Shown here: positions 45,217-54,380 of the stretch, piece by piece
How positions within the stretch are numbered: position 1 is the first letter of the stretch
How the letters are laid out: the number at the start of each line of letters is the position of its first letter
Origin: Agromyces luteolus
Lineage (GTDB): Bacteria; Actinomycetota; Actinomycetes; Actinomycetales; Microbacteriaceae
DNA: 64,000 nucleotides
Assembly (NCBI RefSeq): GCF_009729855.1
Contig: NZ_WODA01000016.1
Span: 1 to 64,000, forward strand
Reading direction: 5' to 3'
Made by a program: the position numbers and the translations under genes
The notes under the pieces: model-generated
Database searches by the model: none
Seen by the model: only the letters and a program-made list of their open reading frames with translations
Told to the model about the DNA's origin: nothing

Positions 45217-47100
45217 ATGGCCCGCGGCATCCGTCTCGTCCGTCGCTACCCCGTCGTCGCGCTCACGCTCGCGATCGGGCTCGTCGGGATCGTGCTCGCG
45301 CTGGCGGGTGCCGGATGGCTCGTCGCCTGGATCTTCAGCGTGTACGCGCTCGCCGTGGCCGCCTGGCAGGCCGTGGGCATGGTGCGCGACATCCTGCGCG
45401 GGCACTGGGGCCTCGACATCCTCGCGGTCACCGCGATCGTCGCGACCGTGGTCGTGGGGGAGTACGTCGCCGCGCTCATCGTCGTGCTCATGCTCACCGG
45501 CGGCGAGGCGCTCGAGGACTACGCCGGGCGTCGCGCGAAGCGCGAACTCGACGCGCTGCTGACGCGGGCGCCGCAGCACGCGCACCGTGTGGTCGACGAC
45601 CACTTCGTCGACGTGCCCGTCGACGAGGTCGAGCCCGGCGACGTGCTCCTCGTCCGACCGAGCGAGATCGTGCCCGTCGACGGCGAGCTGCGTTCGGCCG
45701 AGGCCTCCGTCGACGAGTCGTCGATCACGGGCGAGAGCGTGCCCGTCGAGAAGCGGGCGGGCGACGGGCTGCTGAGCGGCTCGGTGAACGGGCTCGCGGC
45801 GATCGAGATCACGGCGACGGCTCGCGCGGCCGACAGCCAGTACCAGCAGATCGTCGCGCTCGTCGCGGAGGCGGCGGCGAGCAAGGCGCCGGTCGTGCGG
45901 CTCGCCGACCGCTACGCGGTCCCGTTCACGGCGTTCTCGCTGCTGCTCGCGGGGTTCGCGTGGTGGATCTCGGGCGACCCCGTGCGCTTCGCCGAGGTGC
46001 TGGTGCTCGCGACGCCGTGCCCGCTGCTCATCGCCGCGCCGGTCGCGTTCATCGGCGGCATGAGCCGCGCGGCGCGCAACGGCGTGATCGTCAAGGGCGG
46101 CGGCGTGCTCGAGCAGCTCGCCCGGGCGCGCACCGCGGTCTTCGACAAGACGGGCACCCTCACGCACGGCTCGCCCGAGCTCGTCGCCGTCCGCCCCGAG
46201 GCGGGCTTCGATGCCGACGAGCTGCTCGGGCTGGTGGCCTCCGCCGAGCAGTACTCGTCGCACGTGCTCGCCGAGTCGATGATCGACGCGGCGCGCGAGC
46301 GCGGCATCCGCCTGCAGGAGGCCGCGGCCGCGCGCGAAGCGGCCACGAACGGCGTCGTCGCCCGCATCGGCGGACGCGAGGTCGTGGTCGGCAAGTTCGC
46401 GTTCGTCGCCGAGCACGCTCCGGAGACCCGGCGCACGGGGATCGCGCCCGGAGAGCTGGCGGTCTACGTCGCGGTCGACGGAACCTACGCGGGCGCGCTG
46501 CTCGCGCGGGACCGGCTGCGCGGCAACGCCGCCGCGACGCTCGCCCGGCTCGACGAGCTCGGCGTGCGCCACACCATGATGCTCACGGGCGACGCGCAGG
46601 CGACCGCCGACCACATCGCCGCCGAGCTCGGGATCGAGCGCGTGCGCGCCGAGTGCCTGCCCGCCGACAAGGTCCAGGAGGTCGCCGGCATCGCCGACCG
46701 CCCGGTGATCATGGTCGGCGACGGCGTGAACGACGCGCCCGTGCTCGCCGCCGCCGACGTCGGTATCGCGATGGGCGCGCGCGGCGCGACGGCCGCGAGC
46801 GAGTCGGCGAGCGCGGTGATCCTCGTCGACGACGTCTCGCGCACCGCGAAGGCCGTCGAGATCGGCCGCGACACCGTGCGGATCGCGCTCCAGAGCATCT
46901 GGATCGGCATCGCCGTGAGCATCGCGCTGATGCTCGTCGCGACCTTCGGGGTCATCCCCGCGACGGTCGGCGCGCTCCTGCAGGAGGTCGTCGACCTCAT
47001 CACGATCCTCGCCGCGCTCCGCGCGATCGGGGGGCGGCGCGATGCGCGCGCGGGCGCCGACGCGGCCGAACGGCAGCGGACCGCGGCATCCGCTCGCTGA
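45217..47100 (+). CDS. Heavy-metal-type P-type ATPase, no metal-binding N-domain
   Basis: 627 residues from ATG 45217, six bases after GAGGAT, with no Shine-Dalgarno. About two N-terminal helix pairs precede the actuator motif TGES (171-174), the transmembrane metal motif TPCPL (266-270), DKTGTLT with phosphorylated Asp310, and GDGVNDAPVLAAADVGIAMG. There is no HMA domain. The usual SEHPLA of P1B pumps reads SSHVLAESM, so the HP dipeptide is missing. The motif TPC differs from the CPC of Cu/Zn/Cd pumps, and substrate cannot be given; export of a transition metal is likely. Confidence 0.85.
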   Translation: MARGIRLVRRYPVVALTLAIGLVGIVLALAGAGWLVAWIFSVYALAVAAWQAVGMVRDILRGHWGLDILAVTAIVATVVVGEYVAALIVVLMLTGGEALEDYAGRRAKRELDALLTRAPQHAHRVVDDHFVDVPVDEVEPGDVLLVRPSEIVPVDGELRSAEASVDESSITGESVPVEKRAGDGLLSGSVNGLAAIEITATARAADSQYQQIVALVAEAAASKAPVVRLADRYAVPFTAFSLLLAGFAWWISGDPVRFAEVLVLATPCPLLIAAPVAFIGGMSRAARNGVIVKGGGVLEQLARARTAVFDKTGTLTHGSPELVAVRPEAGFDADELLGLVASAEQYSSHVLAESMIDAARERGIRLQEAAAAREAATNGVVARIGGREVVVGKFAFVAEHAPETRRTGIAPGELAVYVAVDGTYAGALLARDRLRGNAAATLARLDELGVRHTMMLTGDAQATADHIAAELGIERVRAECLPADKVQEVAGIADRPVIMVGDGVNDAPVLAAADVGIAMGARGATAASESASAVILVDDVSRTAKAVEIGRDTVRIALQSIWIGIAVSIALMLVATFGVIPATVGALLQEVVDLITILAALRAIGGRRDARAGADAAERQRTAASAR

Positions 47101-47244
47101 CCGACTCGCGCCGGCGCCATGCTCGGACTCGCCCTGCTGGGCGCCGGGCGCACTCAGGGCCCCTGTCGCCGCCGACCGGCCGCACCAGCAGGTCACGGGT
47201 TTGTAAAGAACCTGAACGAATTTCGTCCGAGGGGTTGCGCGGAG

Positions 47245-47271
47245 GTTTGTTCGTAAGGTGTACTAACAAAC
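47245..47271. promoter_or_regulatory. ROK-type operator over the promoter of the amino-sugar regulator
   Basis: GTTTGTT (47245-47251) and its inverse AACAAAC (47265-47271) are 13 bases apart and enclose TAAGGT (47254-47259), a probable -10. A further GTTTGT half-site lies at 47199. The right arm ends at the GTG start, so binding would block transcription. Confidence 0.6.
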
Positions 47272-48507
47272 GTGACGGCAACGGAAGCAGCACCCGGGCA
47301 GGCGCCCGCAGGCATCGCACTCGGCGGCGAGCGCACGGCAGGGCCGGCGACGCCGGCGACGGCCGCGGGCCAGCTCTTCGCGGGCCGCGCGCTCCGCACC
47401 TCGGGCAAGGTGCTCCCCGAGCACGCCCGCAGCCACAACCGTTCGCTGGTCCTGCAGACCCTCTACACGCAGGGTGCGCAGAGCCGGGCGGATGTCTCGC
47501 GCGAGACCGGCCTCACGCGCGTCACCGTCTCCGACCTGGTCGCCGAGCTCATCGGCGAGGGCCTCGTCGTCGAGCTCGGCCACCGCGAGGCCGCGCGACC
47601 CGGCAAGCCCGCGACGCTCATCGACATCGACCGCACCGGCCACCACGTGGTCGCCCTCGACCTGTCCGAGCACACGCGCTTCCGCGGCGCCGTGCTCGAC
47701 CTCGACGGCACGACCGTCGCGCGCGCCGAGGTCGCCCTCGAGGGCGCGACGGGGGAGCGCGCGGTCCAGCTCGTCACCGAGCTCCTCGACGGACTCCTCG
47801 CTCTCACGACCGCGCCGGTGCTCGGCATCGGCGTCGGCTCCCCGGGCGTCGTCGAGCCCAACGGCGTCGTCCACTCCGCCCCGAACCTCGGCTGGACCGA
47901 CCTCCCGCTCCAGGAGCGGCTGCAGGCGGCCTTCCACCTGCCCGTGCACGTCGCGAACGACGCGAACGTCGCGGTGCTCGCCGAGCACGCGGGCGCGCCC
48001 GGCGACCTCCTGCTCGTCAAGGTCGGCCACGGCGTCGGCGCCGGCCTGATCGTCGGCGGTCGACCCGTGCTCGGCGCCGGGAGCGCCGCGGGCGAGATCG
48101 GCCACGTCGTGGTCGGCACCGACGGCGGCCCGCGGTGCGCGTGCGGCAAGCACGGCTGCCTCGAGGCCTGGCTCGCGGTGCCCCGACTCACCGCCGAGCT
48201 CGAACGCCTCGGCGATGCGGATGCCGCGGCATCCGCTCGCGAAGAGACCCTGCGGGAAGCGGGCCGACGCCTCGGCATCGTGCTCGCCCCCGTCGTCGGT
48301 GCGCTGAACCTCTCCGAGGTCGTGCTCAGCGGACCGACGGAACTGCTTGACGGCCCGCTGCTCGAGGCGGCCGTCGAGACGGTCCGGAACCGGACGATGA
48401 CGGAACACCACCGGGAACTGAGGCTCCGGATGACCGCGCACGGGCAGGACATCGTCCTGCGCGGGGCGGCCGTCATGGTCCTCTCCGGCCAACTCGGGGT
48501 CTCCTGA
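47272..48507 (+). CDS. ROK-family transcriptional repressor of the amino-sugar operon
   Basis: 411 residues from GTG 47272. The N-terminal winged helix (about 60-115; QSRADVSRETGLTRVTVSDLVAELIGEGLV) is followed by a ROK sugar-binding domain: VALDLSEHTRFRGAVLDLDG, GIGVGSPGVV, VANDANVAVLAEH, GEIGHVVV and the zinc motif CACGKHGCLEAW. NagC/Xyl-type ROK regulators release DNA when they bind a sugar. It heads a co-directional set of six genes for GlcNAc-type sugars, and an inverted repeat over its own promoter suggests autorepression. The inducer is probably GlcNAc or GlcNAc-6-phosphate (inference). Confidence 0.88.
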   Translation: MTATEAAPGQAPAGIALGGERTAGPATPATAAGQLFAGRALRTSGKVLPEHARSHNRSLVLQTLYTQGAQSRADVSRETGLTRVTVSDLVAELIGEGLVVELGHREAARPGKPATLIDIDRTGHHVVALDLSEHTRFRGAVLDLDGTTVARAEVALEGATGERAVQLVTELLDGLLALTTAPVLGIGVGSPGVVEPNGVVHSAPNLGWTDLPLQERLQAAFHLPVHVANDANVAVLAEHAGAPGDLLLVKVGHGVGAGLIVGGRPVLGAGSAAGEIGHVVVGTDGGPRCACGKHGCLEAWLAVPRLTAELERLGDADAAASAREETLREAGRRLGIVLAPVVGALNLSEVVLSGPTELLDGPLLEAAVETVRNRTMTEHHRELRLRMTAHGQDIVLRGAAVMVLSGQLGVS

Positions 48508-48577
48508 CCCCACCCCCCTGCACCACGGGTGGCAGCACCCCCGCTCCCACCTTCCCCCTACGAAAGGAAACCACGCA

Positions 48578-49843
48578 ATGAGGAACCTCGGCATCGTGGC
48601 GCTCGGCGCCGCGGCTGCGCTGACCCTCGCCGGGTGCGCCACCACCGGAGGCGACGCGGCCTCCGAGGAGGGCGCGGAGATCCGCGTCTGGCTCGTCGGC
48701 ACCGACACCCCCGACGCGGCGCGCGAGCTGCTCGTCGAGACCTTCGAGGAGGAGCACCCCGGCTCCACCCTCGTGATCGAGGAGCAGTCGTGGGACGGTC
48801 TCGTCGACCGCCTCACCACCAGCCTCTCCGGCTCGGACAGCCCCGACGTCGTCGAGGTGGGCAACACGCAGGCCCCGGCCTTCACGTCGGCGGGCGCCTT
48901 CATGGACCTCACCGACCACTACGACGAGCTGGGCGGCGACGACCTCCTCCCCGGCTTCGTCGAGGTGGGCTCGTACGACGAGAAGTTCTACGCCGCGCCC
49001 CTCTACTCGGGCTCGTCGCTCGTGTTCTACAAGAAGGACGCGTTCGCCGCGTCGGGCATCGAGGTCCCGACCACGCTCGACCAGTACGTCGACCAGGCGA
49101 TCCAGCTCGCGAACGACAACCCCGGCAAGTCGGGTGTCTGGTGGCCCGGCCAGAACTGGTACGCCGCGCTGCCCTACATCTGGGAGGCCGGCGGCGAGGT
49201 CGCGGTCCCGGACGGCGAGGAGTGGGACGCCCAGCTGAGCTCGCCCGAGTCGATCGAGGGCCTCGAGATGGTCCAGAAGGTCATGACCGAGGCCTCGCGC
49301 GCCCCGAAGGACGCCAACGAGTCGAACCCGCAGGTGGGCTTCTGCGACGGCACGTCGCTGCAGCTCGCGGCTCCGGCCTGGGTGAAGTGGTCGATCCTCG
49401 CCCCCGAGGACGCCGAGACCCCCGGCTGCCCCGACCAGGAGGAGAACCTCGGCGTCTACGCGCTCCCCGGCGCTGACGGCGACGCCGCCCAGGTGTTCGC
49501 CGGCGGCTCGAACATCGGCATCTCGGCCAACACCAAGCACCCCGAGCTCGCGCTCGACGCGCTGAAGATCATCCTCTCGGACGAGTTCCAGACGATCTAC
49601 GGCGAGAACGGCCTCGTGCCGGCGAAGCTCTCGCTCGGCGACACGGTCGGCACCGACGAGGTCGCCCAGGCGATCTCCGCCGCGGCCGGCAACGCCAAGC
49701 TCACCCCGGCCTCGCCGAAGTGGGCCGACGTCGAGGCGGCGGGCATCCTGCAGGACCTCTTCGTCAACATCGCGCAGGGCGGCGACGTCGCCCAGCTCGC
49801 CGAGGAGGCGGACCAGCAGATCGAGGACATCCTCAACGGCTAG
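48578..49843 (+). CDS. ABC importer sugar-binding lipoprotein
   Basis: 421 residues. A lipobox LTLAGC places the lipidated cysteine at 20. The rest is a family 1 solute-binding protein: IRVWLVGTDTPDAARELLVETFEEEHPG, SPDVVEVGNTQAPAF, YAAPLYSGSSLVFYKKD and repeated aromatic residues for sugar stacking (WWPGQNWYAALPYIWEAGG). AAAGGAAA lies upstream. Given the hexosaminidase and NagB genes downstream, GlcNAc or chito-oligosaccharide is the likely ligand. Two hairpins separate it from the permease genes. No ATPase gene is in the operon, so a shared MsiK-like ATPase is expected elsewhere. Confidence 0.9.
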   Translation: MRNLGIVALGAAAALTLAGCATTGGDAASEEGAEIRVWLVGTDTPDAARELLVETFEEEHPGSTLVIEEQSWDGLVDRLTTSLSGSDSPDVVEVGNTQAPAFTSAGAFMDLTDHYDELGGDDLLPGFVEVGSYDEKFYAAPLYSGSSLVFYKKDAFAASGIEVPTTLDQYVDQAIQLANDNPGKSGVWWPGQNWYAALPYIWEAGGEVAVPDGEEWDAQLSSPESIEGLEMVQKVMTEASRAPKDANESNPQVGFCDGTSLQLAAPAWVKWSILAPEDAETPGCPDQEENLGVYALPGADGDAAQVFAGGSNIGISANTKHPELALDALKIILSDEFQTIYGENGLVPAKLSLGDTVGTDEVAQAISAAAGNAKLTPASPKWADVEAAGILQDLFVNIAQGGDVAQLAEEADQQIEDILNG

Positions 49844-49854
49844 TCCTTCCCCCG

Positions 49855-49893
49855 CGGTGCGGCCGCGCGCACACTTGACGTGCGGCCGCACCG
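49855..49893 (+). terminator. Intra-operon stem-loop 1
   Basis: CGGTGCGGCCGC (49855-49866) pairs with 49882-49893. It follows the binding-protein gene and may stabilise its mRNA or thin out read-through. Confidence 0.6.
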
Positions 49894-49906
49894 ACTCCCA
49901 CAGGCC

Positions 49907-49943
49907 CCGGGCCGGCAGTGCCCCACACACGCTGCCGGCCCGG
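49907..49943 (+). terminator. Intra-operon stem-loop 2
   Basis: CCGGGCCGGCAG (49907-49918) pairs with 49932-49943. Together with the first stem it separates the abundant binding protein from the permeases. No gene lies in this 160-bp gap. Confidence 0.6.
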
Positions 49944-50003
49944 CACCATGAGCGGGCACCGCCCGCGGCATCCCCACCTCGCCGTCAGACGCAGGAGCCC
50001 CAC

Positions 50004-51002
50004 ATGACCACCACCGACACCGGCCTCCCCCCGGCCGTGAGCGCGGTCGACGGCGAACGCATCGTCACCCCGCAGCCCGCCCCGCCGCCGAAGCGACGCC
50101 GCTTCAGCCGCCGCGCCGGAGGACTCACCCCCTACGGCCTCCTCGTCCCCGCCTCGCTCGTGCTCGCCGCGATCGTCGGCTGGCCCCTCATCCAGCTGCT
50201 CATCACCTCGATGCAGGAGTTCGGCCGCGCGCAGGTCTTCGGCGCCCCGCCCACCTGGGTGTGGTTCGAGAACTACGTCTCCGTCCTCACCGACGTCACC
50301 TTCTACGAGGTGCTCGGCCGGAGCCTCGTCTTCGCCGCGGTCTGCGTCGTGACGACGATGGTCCTCGGCACGCTGATGGCGCTCCTGCTGCAGCGCCTGC
50401 CCAAGGGCTTCCGCCTGCTGCTCTCGCTCGGCATGCTCCTCGCGTGGGCGATGCCGCCGCTCTCGGCGACCATCGTCTGGGGCTGGATGTTCGACACCGA
50501 CTACGGCATCGTCAACTCGGTCCTCGTGAACGGGTTCGGGCTCGAGCAGTTCCAGCAGCACTCGTGGCTCATCGACCCGCTGAGCTTCTTCCTCGTCGCC
50601 GGCATCATCATCGTCTGGGGCGCCGTGCCGTTCGTGGCGTTCACGATCTACGCCGGCCTCACCCAGGTGCCCGACGAGGTGCTCGAGGCGGCCCAGCTCG
50701 ACGGCGCCGGCGCGTTCAAGCGCTTCCGGCTCATCACGTTCCCGTACCTCAAGCCGATCTTCCTGATCACGACGATCCTGCAGATCATCTGGGACCTCAA
50801 GGTGTTCACCCAGATCTTCGCGCTCCAGGACATCGGCGGCATCCGCGCCCTCACCAACACGCTCGGCGTGTACATCTACCAGGTCTCGATCGCGGGCGGC
50901 GACTTCGGCACGGGCGGTGCGATCGCGGTGATCACGGCGATCATCCTGATGACCGTCTCGCTCTACTACGTCCGCCAGACCATCAAGGAGGAGGAGCTGT
51001 GA
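50004..51002 (+). CDS. Sugar ABC transporter permease 1 (MalF-like)
   Basis: 332 residues from ATG 50004 with AGGAG six bases upstream; the longer open frame is not used. About six membrane helices follow a cytoplasmic stretch. The EAA loop QVPDEVLEAAQLDGAGAFKRFRLITFPYLKP contacts the ATPase. It forms the membrane channel with the next gene product for the sugar bound by the upstream lipoprotein. It overlaps the next gene by four bases. Confidence 0.93.
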   Translation: MTTTDTGLPPAVSAVDGERIVTPQPAPPPKRRRFSRRAGGLTPYGLLVPASLVLAAIVGWPLIQLLITSMQEFGRAQVFGAPPTWVWFENYVSVLTDVTFYEVLGRSLVFAAVCVVTTMVLGTLMALLLQRLPKGFRLLLSLGMLLAWAMPPLSATIVWGWMFDTDYGIVNSVLVNGFGLEQFQQHSWLIDPLSFFLVAGIIIVWGAVPFVAFTIYAGLTQVPDEVLEAAQLDGAGAFKRFRLITFPYLKPIFLITTILQIIWDLKVFTQIFALQDIGGIRALTNTLGVYIYQVSIAGGDFGTGGAIAVITAIILMTVSLYYVRQTIKEEEL

Positions 51003-51901
51003 GCGCCACCACCGCCATCGTGACGGGGTCGAGCACGCGCCCGGCTCCCGGCCGCCGGCGCGGCCGCAACCGCCTCTCGACCGCGCTCTGGAGCGCCCTG
51101 TCGGTCGTGCTCTTCGCCCTGTTCGCGTTCCCCGTCTACTGGATGGTGAACACGTCGTTCCAGCCGAACAACGAGATCCGCGGCTCCGAGATCCACTTCT
51201 GGCCCGACAACTTCACGCTCCGCAACTACGCCACGGTGCTCTTCGACCCGGGTCGCACGCCGTTCGCGCCGGCCGCGGTCAACTCGCTCGTCGTGACGCT
51301 CACGACGGTGCTGGTGGCGCTGGTCTTCGCGTTCCTCGCGGCGATCGCGGTCACCCGGTTCCGGTTCAAGAGCCGGCGCGGGTTCATCGTGATGATCCTC
51401 GTGATCCAGATGATCCCGGGCGAGGCGATGATCGTCGCGATCTTCCGGGTCATCGACGGATGGCACCTGCTGAACACCCTGATCGGCCTGACGATCGTGT
51501 ACGTCGCCACGGTGCTGCCGTTCACGATCTGGACCCTGCGCGGGTTCGTCAACGGCGTGCCGGCCGACCTCGAGGAGGCGGCCATGATCGACGGATGCTC
51601 CAGGGCGGGCGCCTTCTGGCGGGTCACGTTCCCGCTGCTCGCCCCCGGACTCGTCGCGACCGGCGTGTTCGGCTTCATCCAGGCGTGGAACGAGTTCGTG
51701 ATCGCGCTCGTGCTGAACGCCCGGCCCGAGATGATGACGCTGCCCGTCTGGCTCCGCACCTTCCTGGTGGCGAACGGCACGACGAACTGGGCGGCCATCA
51801 TGGCGGGCTCGACCCTCATGGCGATCCCGGTGATCGTGTTCTTCCTCATCGTCCAGGGGCGGATGACGAGCGGCCTCGTGAGCGGAGCGGTCAAGGGATG
51901 A
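50999..51901 (+). CDS. Sugar ABC transporter permease 2 (MalG-like)
   Basis: 300 residues from a GTG overlapping the previous stop, with AAGGAGGAG just upstream. Six helices; N-terminal FPVYWMVNTSFQPNNEI is typical of MalG-type permeases and the EAA loop is VPADLEEAAMIDGCSRAGAFWRVTFPLLAP. It pairs with permease 1. The following gene starts inside its stop codon. Confidence 0.93.
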   Translation: MSATTAIVTGSSTRPAPGRRRGRNRLSTALWSALSVVLFALFAFPVYWMVNTSFQPNNEIRGSEIHFWPDNFTLRNYATVLFDPGRTPFAPAAVNSLVVTLTTVLVALVFAFLAAIAVTRFRFKSRRGFIVMILVIQMIPGEAMIVAIFRVIDGWHLLNTLIGLTIVYVATVLPFTIWTLRGFVNGVPADLEEAAMIDGCSRAGAFWRVTFPLLAPGLVATGVFGFIQAWNEFVIALVLNARPEMMTLPVWLRTFLVANGTTNWAAIMAGSTLMAIPVIVFFLIVQGRMTSGLVSGAVKG

Positions 51902-53445
51902 ACGACGTGATCCAGGGCGGCGCCGGGCGGGACCTGCGCCGCGACATCCTCACGACCCTCCTGCCCGGATTCGCCGGGCCCGAGGCGCCCGAATGGCTGC
52001 TCGGCCTCCTCGGCGAGGGCCTCGGCGGCGTGTGCGTCTTCGGCTCGAACGTGGTCTCGCCCGTGCAGCTGGCCGGCCTCACGGCCGAGCTGCGCGCGGC
52101 GAACCCGCTCGCGGTCGTCGCGATCGACGAGGAGGGCGGCGACGTCACGCGCCTGTTCTTCGACCGCGGCGCCCCGTACCCCGGGAACGCCGTGCTCGGC
52201 CGCATCGACGACGTCGAGCTCACTCGCGCCGTCGGGCGCGCGGTGGGTGACGCGCTCGTCGCAGTCGGCTGCACCATGACGTTCGCGCCCGACGCCGACA
52301 TCAACTCGAACGCAGCGAACCCGGTGATCGGCGTGCGCAGCTTCGGCGCGGAGCCCGGGCTCGTGGCCCGGCACACGGCGGCGTGGGTCGAGGGCGTGCA
52401 GTCCGTCGGCATCGACGCGAGCGCGAAGCACTTCCCGGGCCATGGCGACACGGCGACCGACTCGCACCTGGCGCTGCCCGTCGTCGACCTGCCGCTCGAG
52501 GCGCTGCACGAGCGCGAGCTCGCGCCCTTCCGCGCCGCGATCGCGGCCGGCACGCGCTCGATCATGACGAGCCACATCCTGCTCCCGCAGCTCGACGCGG
52601 AGCACCCTGCCACCCTGTCTCCCCGCATCCTGCACGGCCTGCTCCGCGGGGAGCTCGGGTACGAGGGCGTCATCGTCTCCGACGCCCTCGACATGGCCGG
52701 GGCGAGCGGCGGGCGCGGCATCCCCGAGGCTGCCGTGCTCGCGCTCGCCGCCGGCTGCGACCTGCTGTGCATCGGCACCGACAACACGGGCGAGCAGATG
52801 GAGCAGATCGCGCAGGCGATCGCCGATGCCGTTGCGTCGGGCCGCCTCGCGGCCGAGCGTGTGGCGGATGCCGCGGCGCGCGTGCGCGCGCTCGCGGTCG
52901 TCGCACGTCCCGCGGGCGAGCCCGCGGCATCCGCTGCGTCGCCCGAGGCGGGCCTGCCCGCCGGCCTCGCCGACCGTGTCGCCGCGTCGTTCCACGTCGC
53001 GCCGGGTGCGCTCGACCGGCTCTGCGCGACCGGTTCGGTCGGCACGATCGTCCGCATCGAGACCGTCGCGAACATCGCCGTCGGAGCCGTGCCGTGGGGG
53101 CCCTTCGCCCTCGTCGCGGCGCCCGACCCGGGCCGCCCGGCACCGACCTGGCTGACGGGTGCCGCCGAGCTCGTCGTCGACGCCGCGTCGCCGCTGCCCG
53201 ACCCGGCCGCCCTCGCCGGCCCGGTCGTCGTGATCGGCAAGGACCTGCACCGGCACGCCTTCGCGGTCGACGCGATCGAGCGACTCCGCGCTGCGCGCAC
53301 CGACGTGGTGACGGTCGACATGGGCTGGCCGAGCGACGACCTCGCATACGCCGACCTCGCGACGTTCGGCGCCTCGCGGGGCGTCGCCGCGACGTTCGCC
53401 GAGCTCGTCCAGGACGCGCTGACCGCCGCGGCGGAGGTGTCGTGA
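51898..53445 (+). CDS. nagZ: GH3 beta-N-acetylhexosaminidase (cytoplasmic)
   Basis: 515 residues, ATG overlapping the previous stop. The GH3 barrel has AIDEEGGDVTRL, KHFPGHGDTATDSH (177-190) with the Asp188-His190 acid/base dyad specific to bacterial beta-N-acetylglucosaminidases, and nucleophile Asp262 in VIVSDALDM. A second domain of about 170 residues follows, as in longer NagZ enzymes. There is no signal peptide, so it should cut GlcNAc-containing sugars after import. The symbol marks the family; whether the substrate is chitobiose or a muropeptide sugar is open. Confidence 0.85.
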   Translation: MNDVIQGGAGRDLRRDILTTLLPGFAGPEAPEWLLGLLGEGLGGVCVFGSNVVSPVQLAGLTAELRAANPLAVVAIDEEGGDVTRLFFDRGAPYPGNAVLGRIDDVELTRAVGRAVGDALVAVGCTMTFAPDADINSNAANPVIGVRSFGAEPGLVARHTAAWVEGVQSVGIDASAKHFPGHGDTATDSHLALPVVDLPLEALHERELAPFRAAIAAGTRSIMTSHILLPQLDAEHPATLSPRILHGLLRGELGYEGVIVSDALDMAGASGGRGIPEAAVLALAAGCDLLCIGTDNTGEQMEQIAQAIADAVASGRLAAERVADAAARVRALAVVARPAGEPAASAASPEAGLPAGLADRVAASFHVAPGALDRLCATGSVGTIVRIETVANIAVGAVPWGPFALVAAPDPGRPAPTWLTGAAELVVDAASPLPDPAALAGPVVVIGKDLHRHAFAVDAIERLRAARTDVVTVDMGWPSDDLAYADLATFGASRGVAATFAELVQDALTAAAEVS

Positions 53446-54380
53446 GGCTCGGGATCGACATCGGCGGCACCAAGACCGCGGCCGTCGCGATCGGCGAGGA
53501 CGGCGAGCTGAGCGACCAGGTCCGCATGCCGACCGGGTTCGGCGCCGAGGCGGTCGTCGCCACGGCGCTGGCCACGGTCGAGCGGATGTCCGAGCTCGCG
53601 GGCGTGGACCCGCACGCGTTCCGCTCGATCGGCATCGGCATCCCCGGCTCGGTCGATTCGGGGACCGGTCGCGTGACCCACGCCGTGAACCTCGGGCTCG
53701 AGGGGCTCGACCTCGGCCCGCGGCTCGCGGACCGGCTCGGCGTCGAGGTGCGGATCGAGAACGACGTGAAGGCGGCCGCGCTCGGCGCGCACCACCTGCT
53801 CGGCGTCGCCGACGGCATCCGGGCGCACTCGATGGCCTACCTGAACCTCGGCACCGGACTCGCGGCGGGCATCGTCCTCGACGGTCACCTGCTCCGCGGC
53901 GGGCGCGGGGTCGCCGGCGAGATCGGGCACATCCCGGTCGACCCGGCGGGCGAGCGCTGCGCGTGCGGGCAGCGCGGGTGCCTCGAGACGCTGGCGTCGG
54001 GTTCGGCGCTCGCGACGCTGTGGCCGAGCGCGCACCGATACCCGGCGATCGACCTGTTCGACCGTGCGGATGCCGGCGAACCGGCGGCCGTCGCTGCGCG
54101 CGAGCGCTTCCTGGTGGGCGTCGCCTCGGCGGTGCGCCTGCTCGCGCTCACGACCGACGTCGACGACATCGTGATCGGCGGCGGGCTCTCGGCGCTCGGC
54201 GACCGACTGCTCGCGGGCACGCGCCGCGTGCTCGCCGACTGGGCCGAGGACTCCGCGTTCCTCGCCTCGCTCGACCTGCCCCGCCGGGTGCAGGTGATCC
54301 CGCGCGGATTCCCCGCGGCCGCCGTCGGCGCCGCCCTGATCGGAGAGGAACTGGAGGAGCCGGCATGGCAGAGGTCGTGA
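53442..54380 (+). CDS. ROK-family sugar kinase, probably N-acetylglucosamine kinase
   Basis: 312 residues, GTG overlapping the previous stop. Phosphate loop LGIDIGGTKTAAVAI, IGIGIPGSVDSG, catalytic ENDVKAAALGAHH, NLGTGLAAGIV, EIGHIP and the zinc motif CACGQRGCLETLASG show a complete kinase, unlike the regulator at the head of the operon, which has an HTH. Position between the hexosaminidase and NagB points to GlcNAc as substrate, giving GlcNAc-6-phosphate; glucose is the alternative. It overlaps nagB by 16 bases. Confidence 0.87.
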   Translation: MRLGIDIGGTKTAAVAIGEDGELSDQVRMPTGFGAEAVVATALATVERMSELAGVDPHAFRSIGIGIPGSVDSGTGRVTHAVNLGLEGLDLGPRLADRLGVEVRIENDVKAAALGAHHLLGVADGIRAHSMAYLNLGTGLAAGIVLDGHLLRGGRGVAGEIGHIPVDPAGERCACGQRGCLETLASGSALATLWPSAHRYPAIDLFDRADAGEPAAVAARERFLVGVASAVRLLALTTDVDDIVIGGGLSALGDRLLAGTRRVLADWAEDSAFLASLDLPRRVQVIPRGFPAAAVGAALIGEELEEPAWQRS

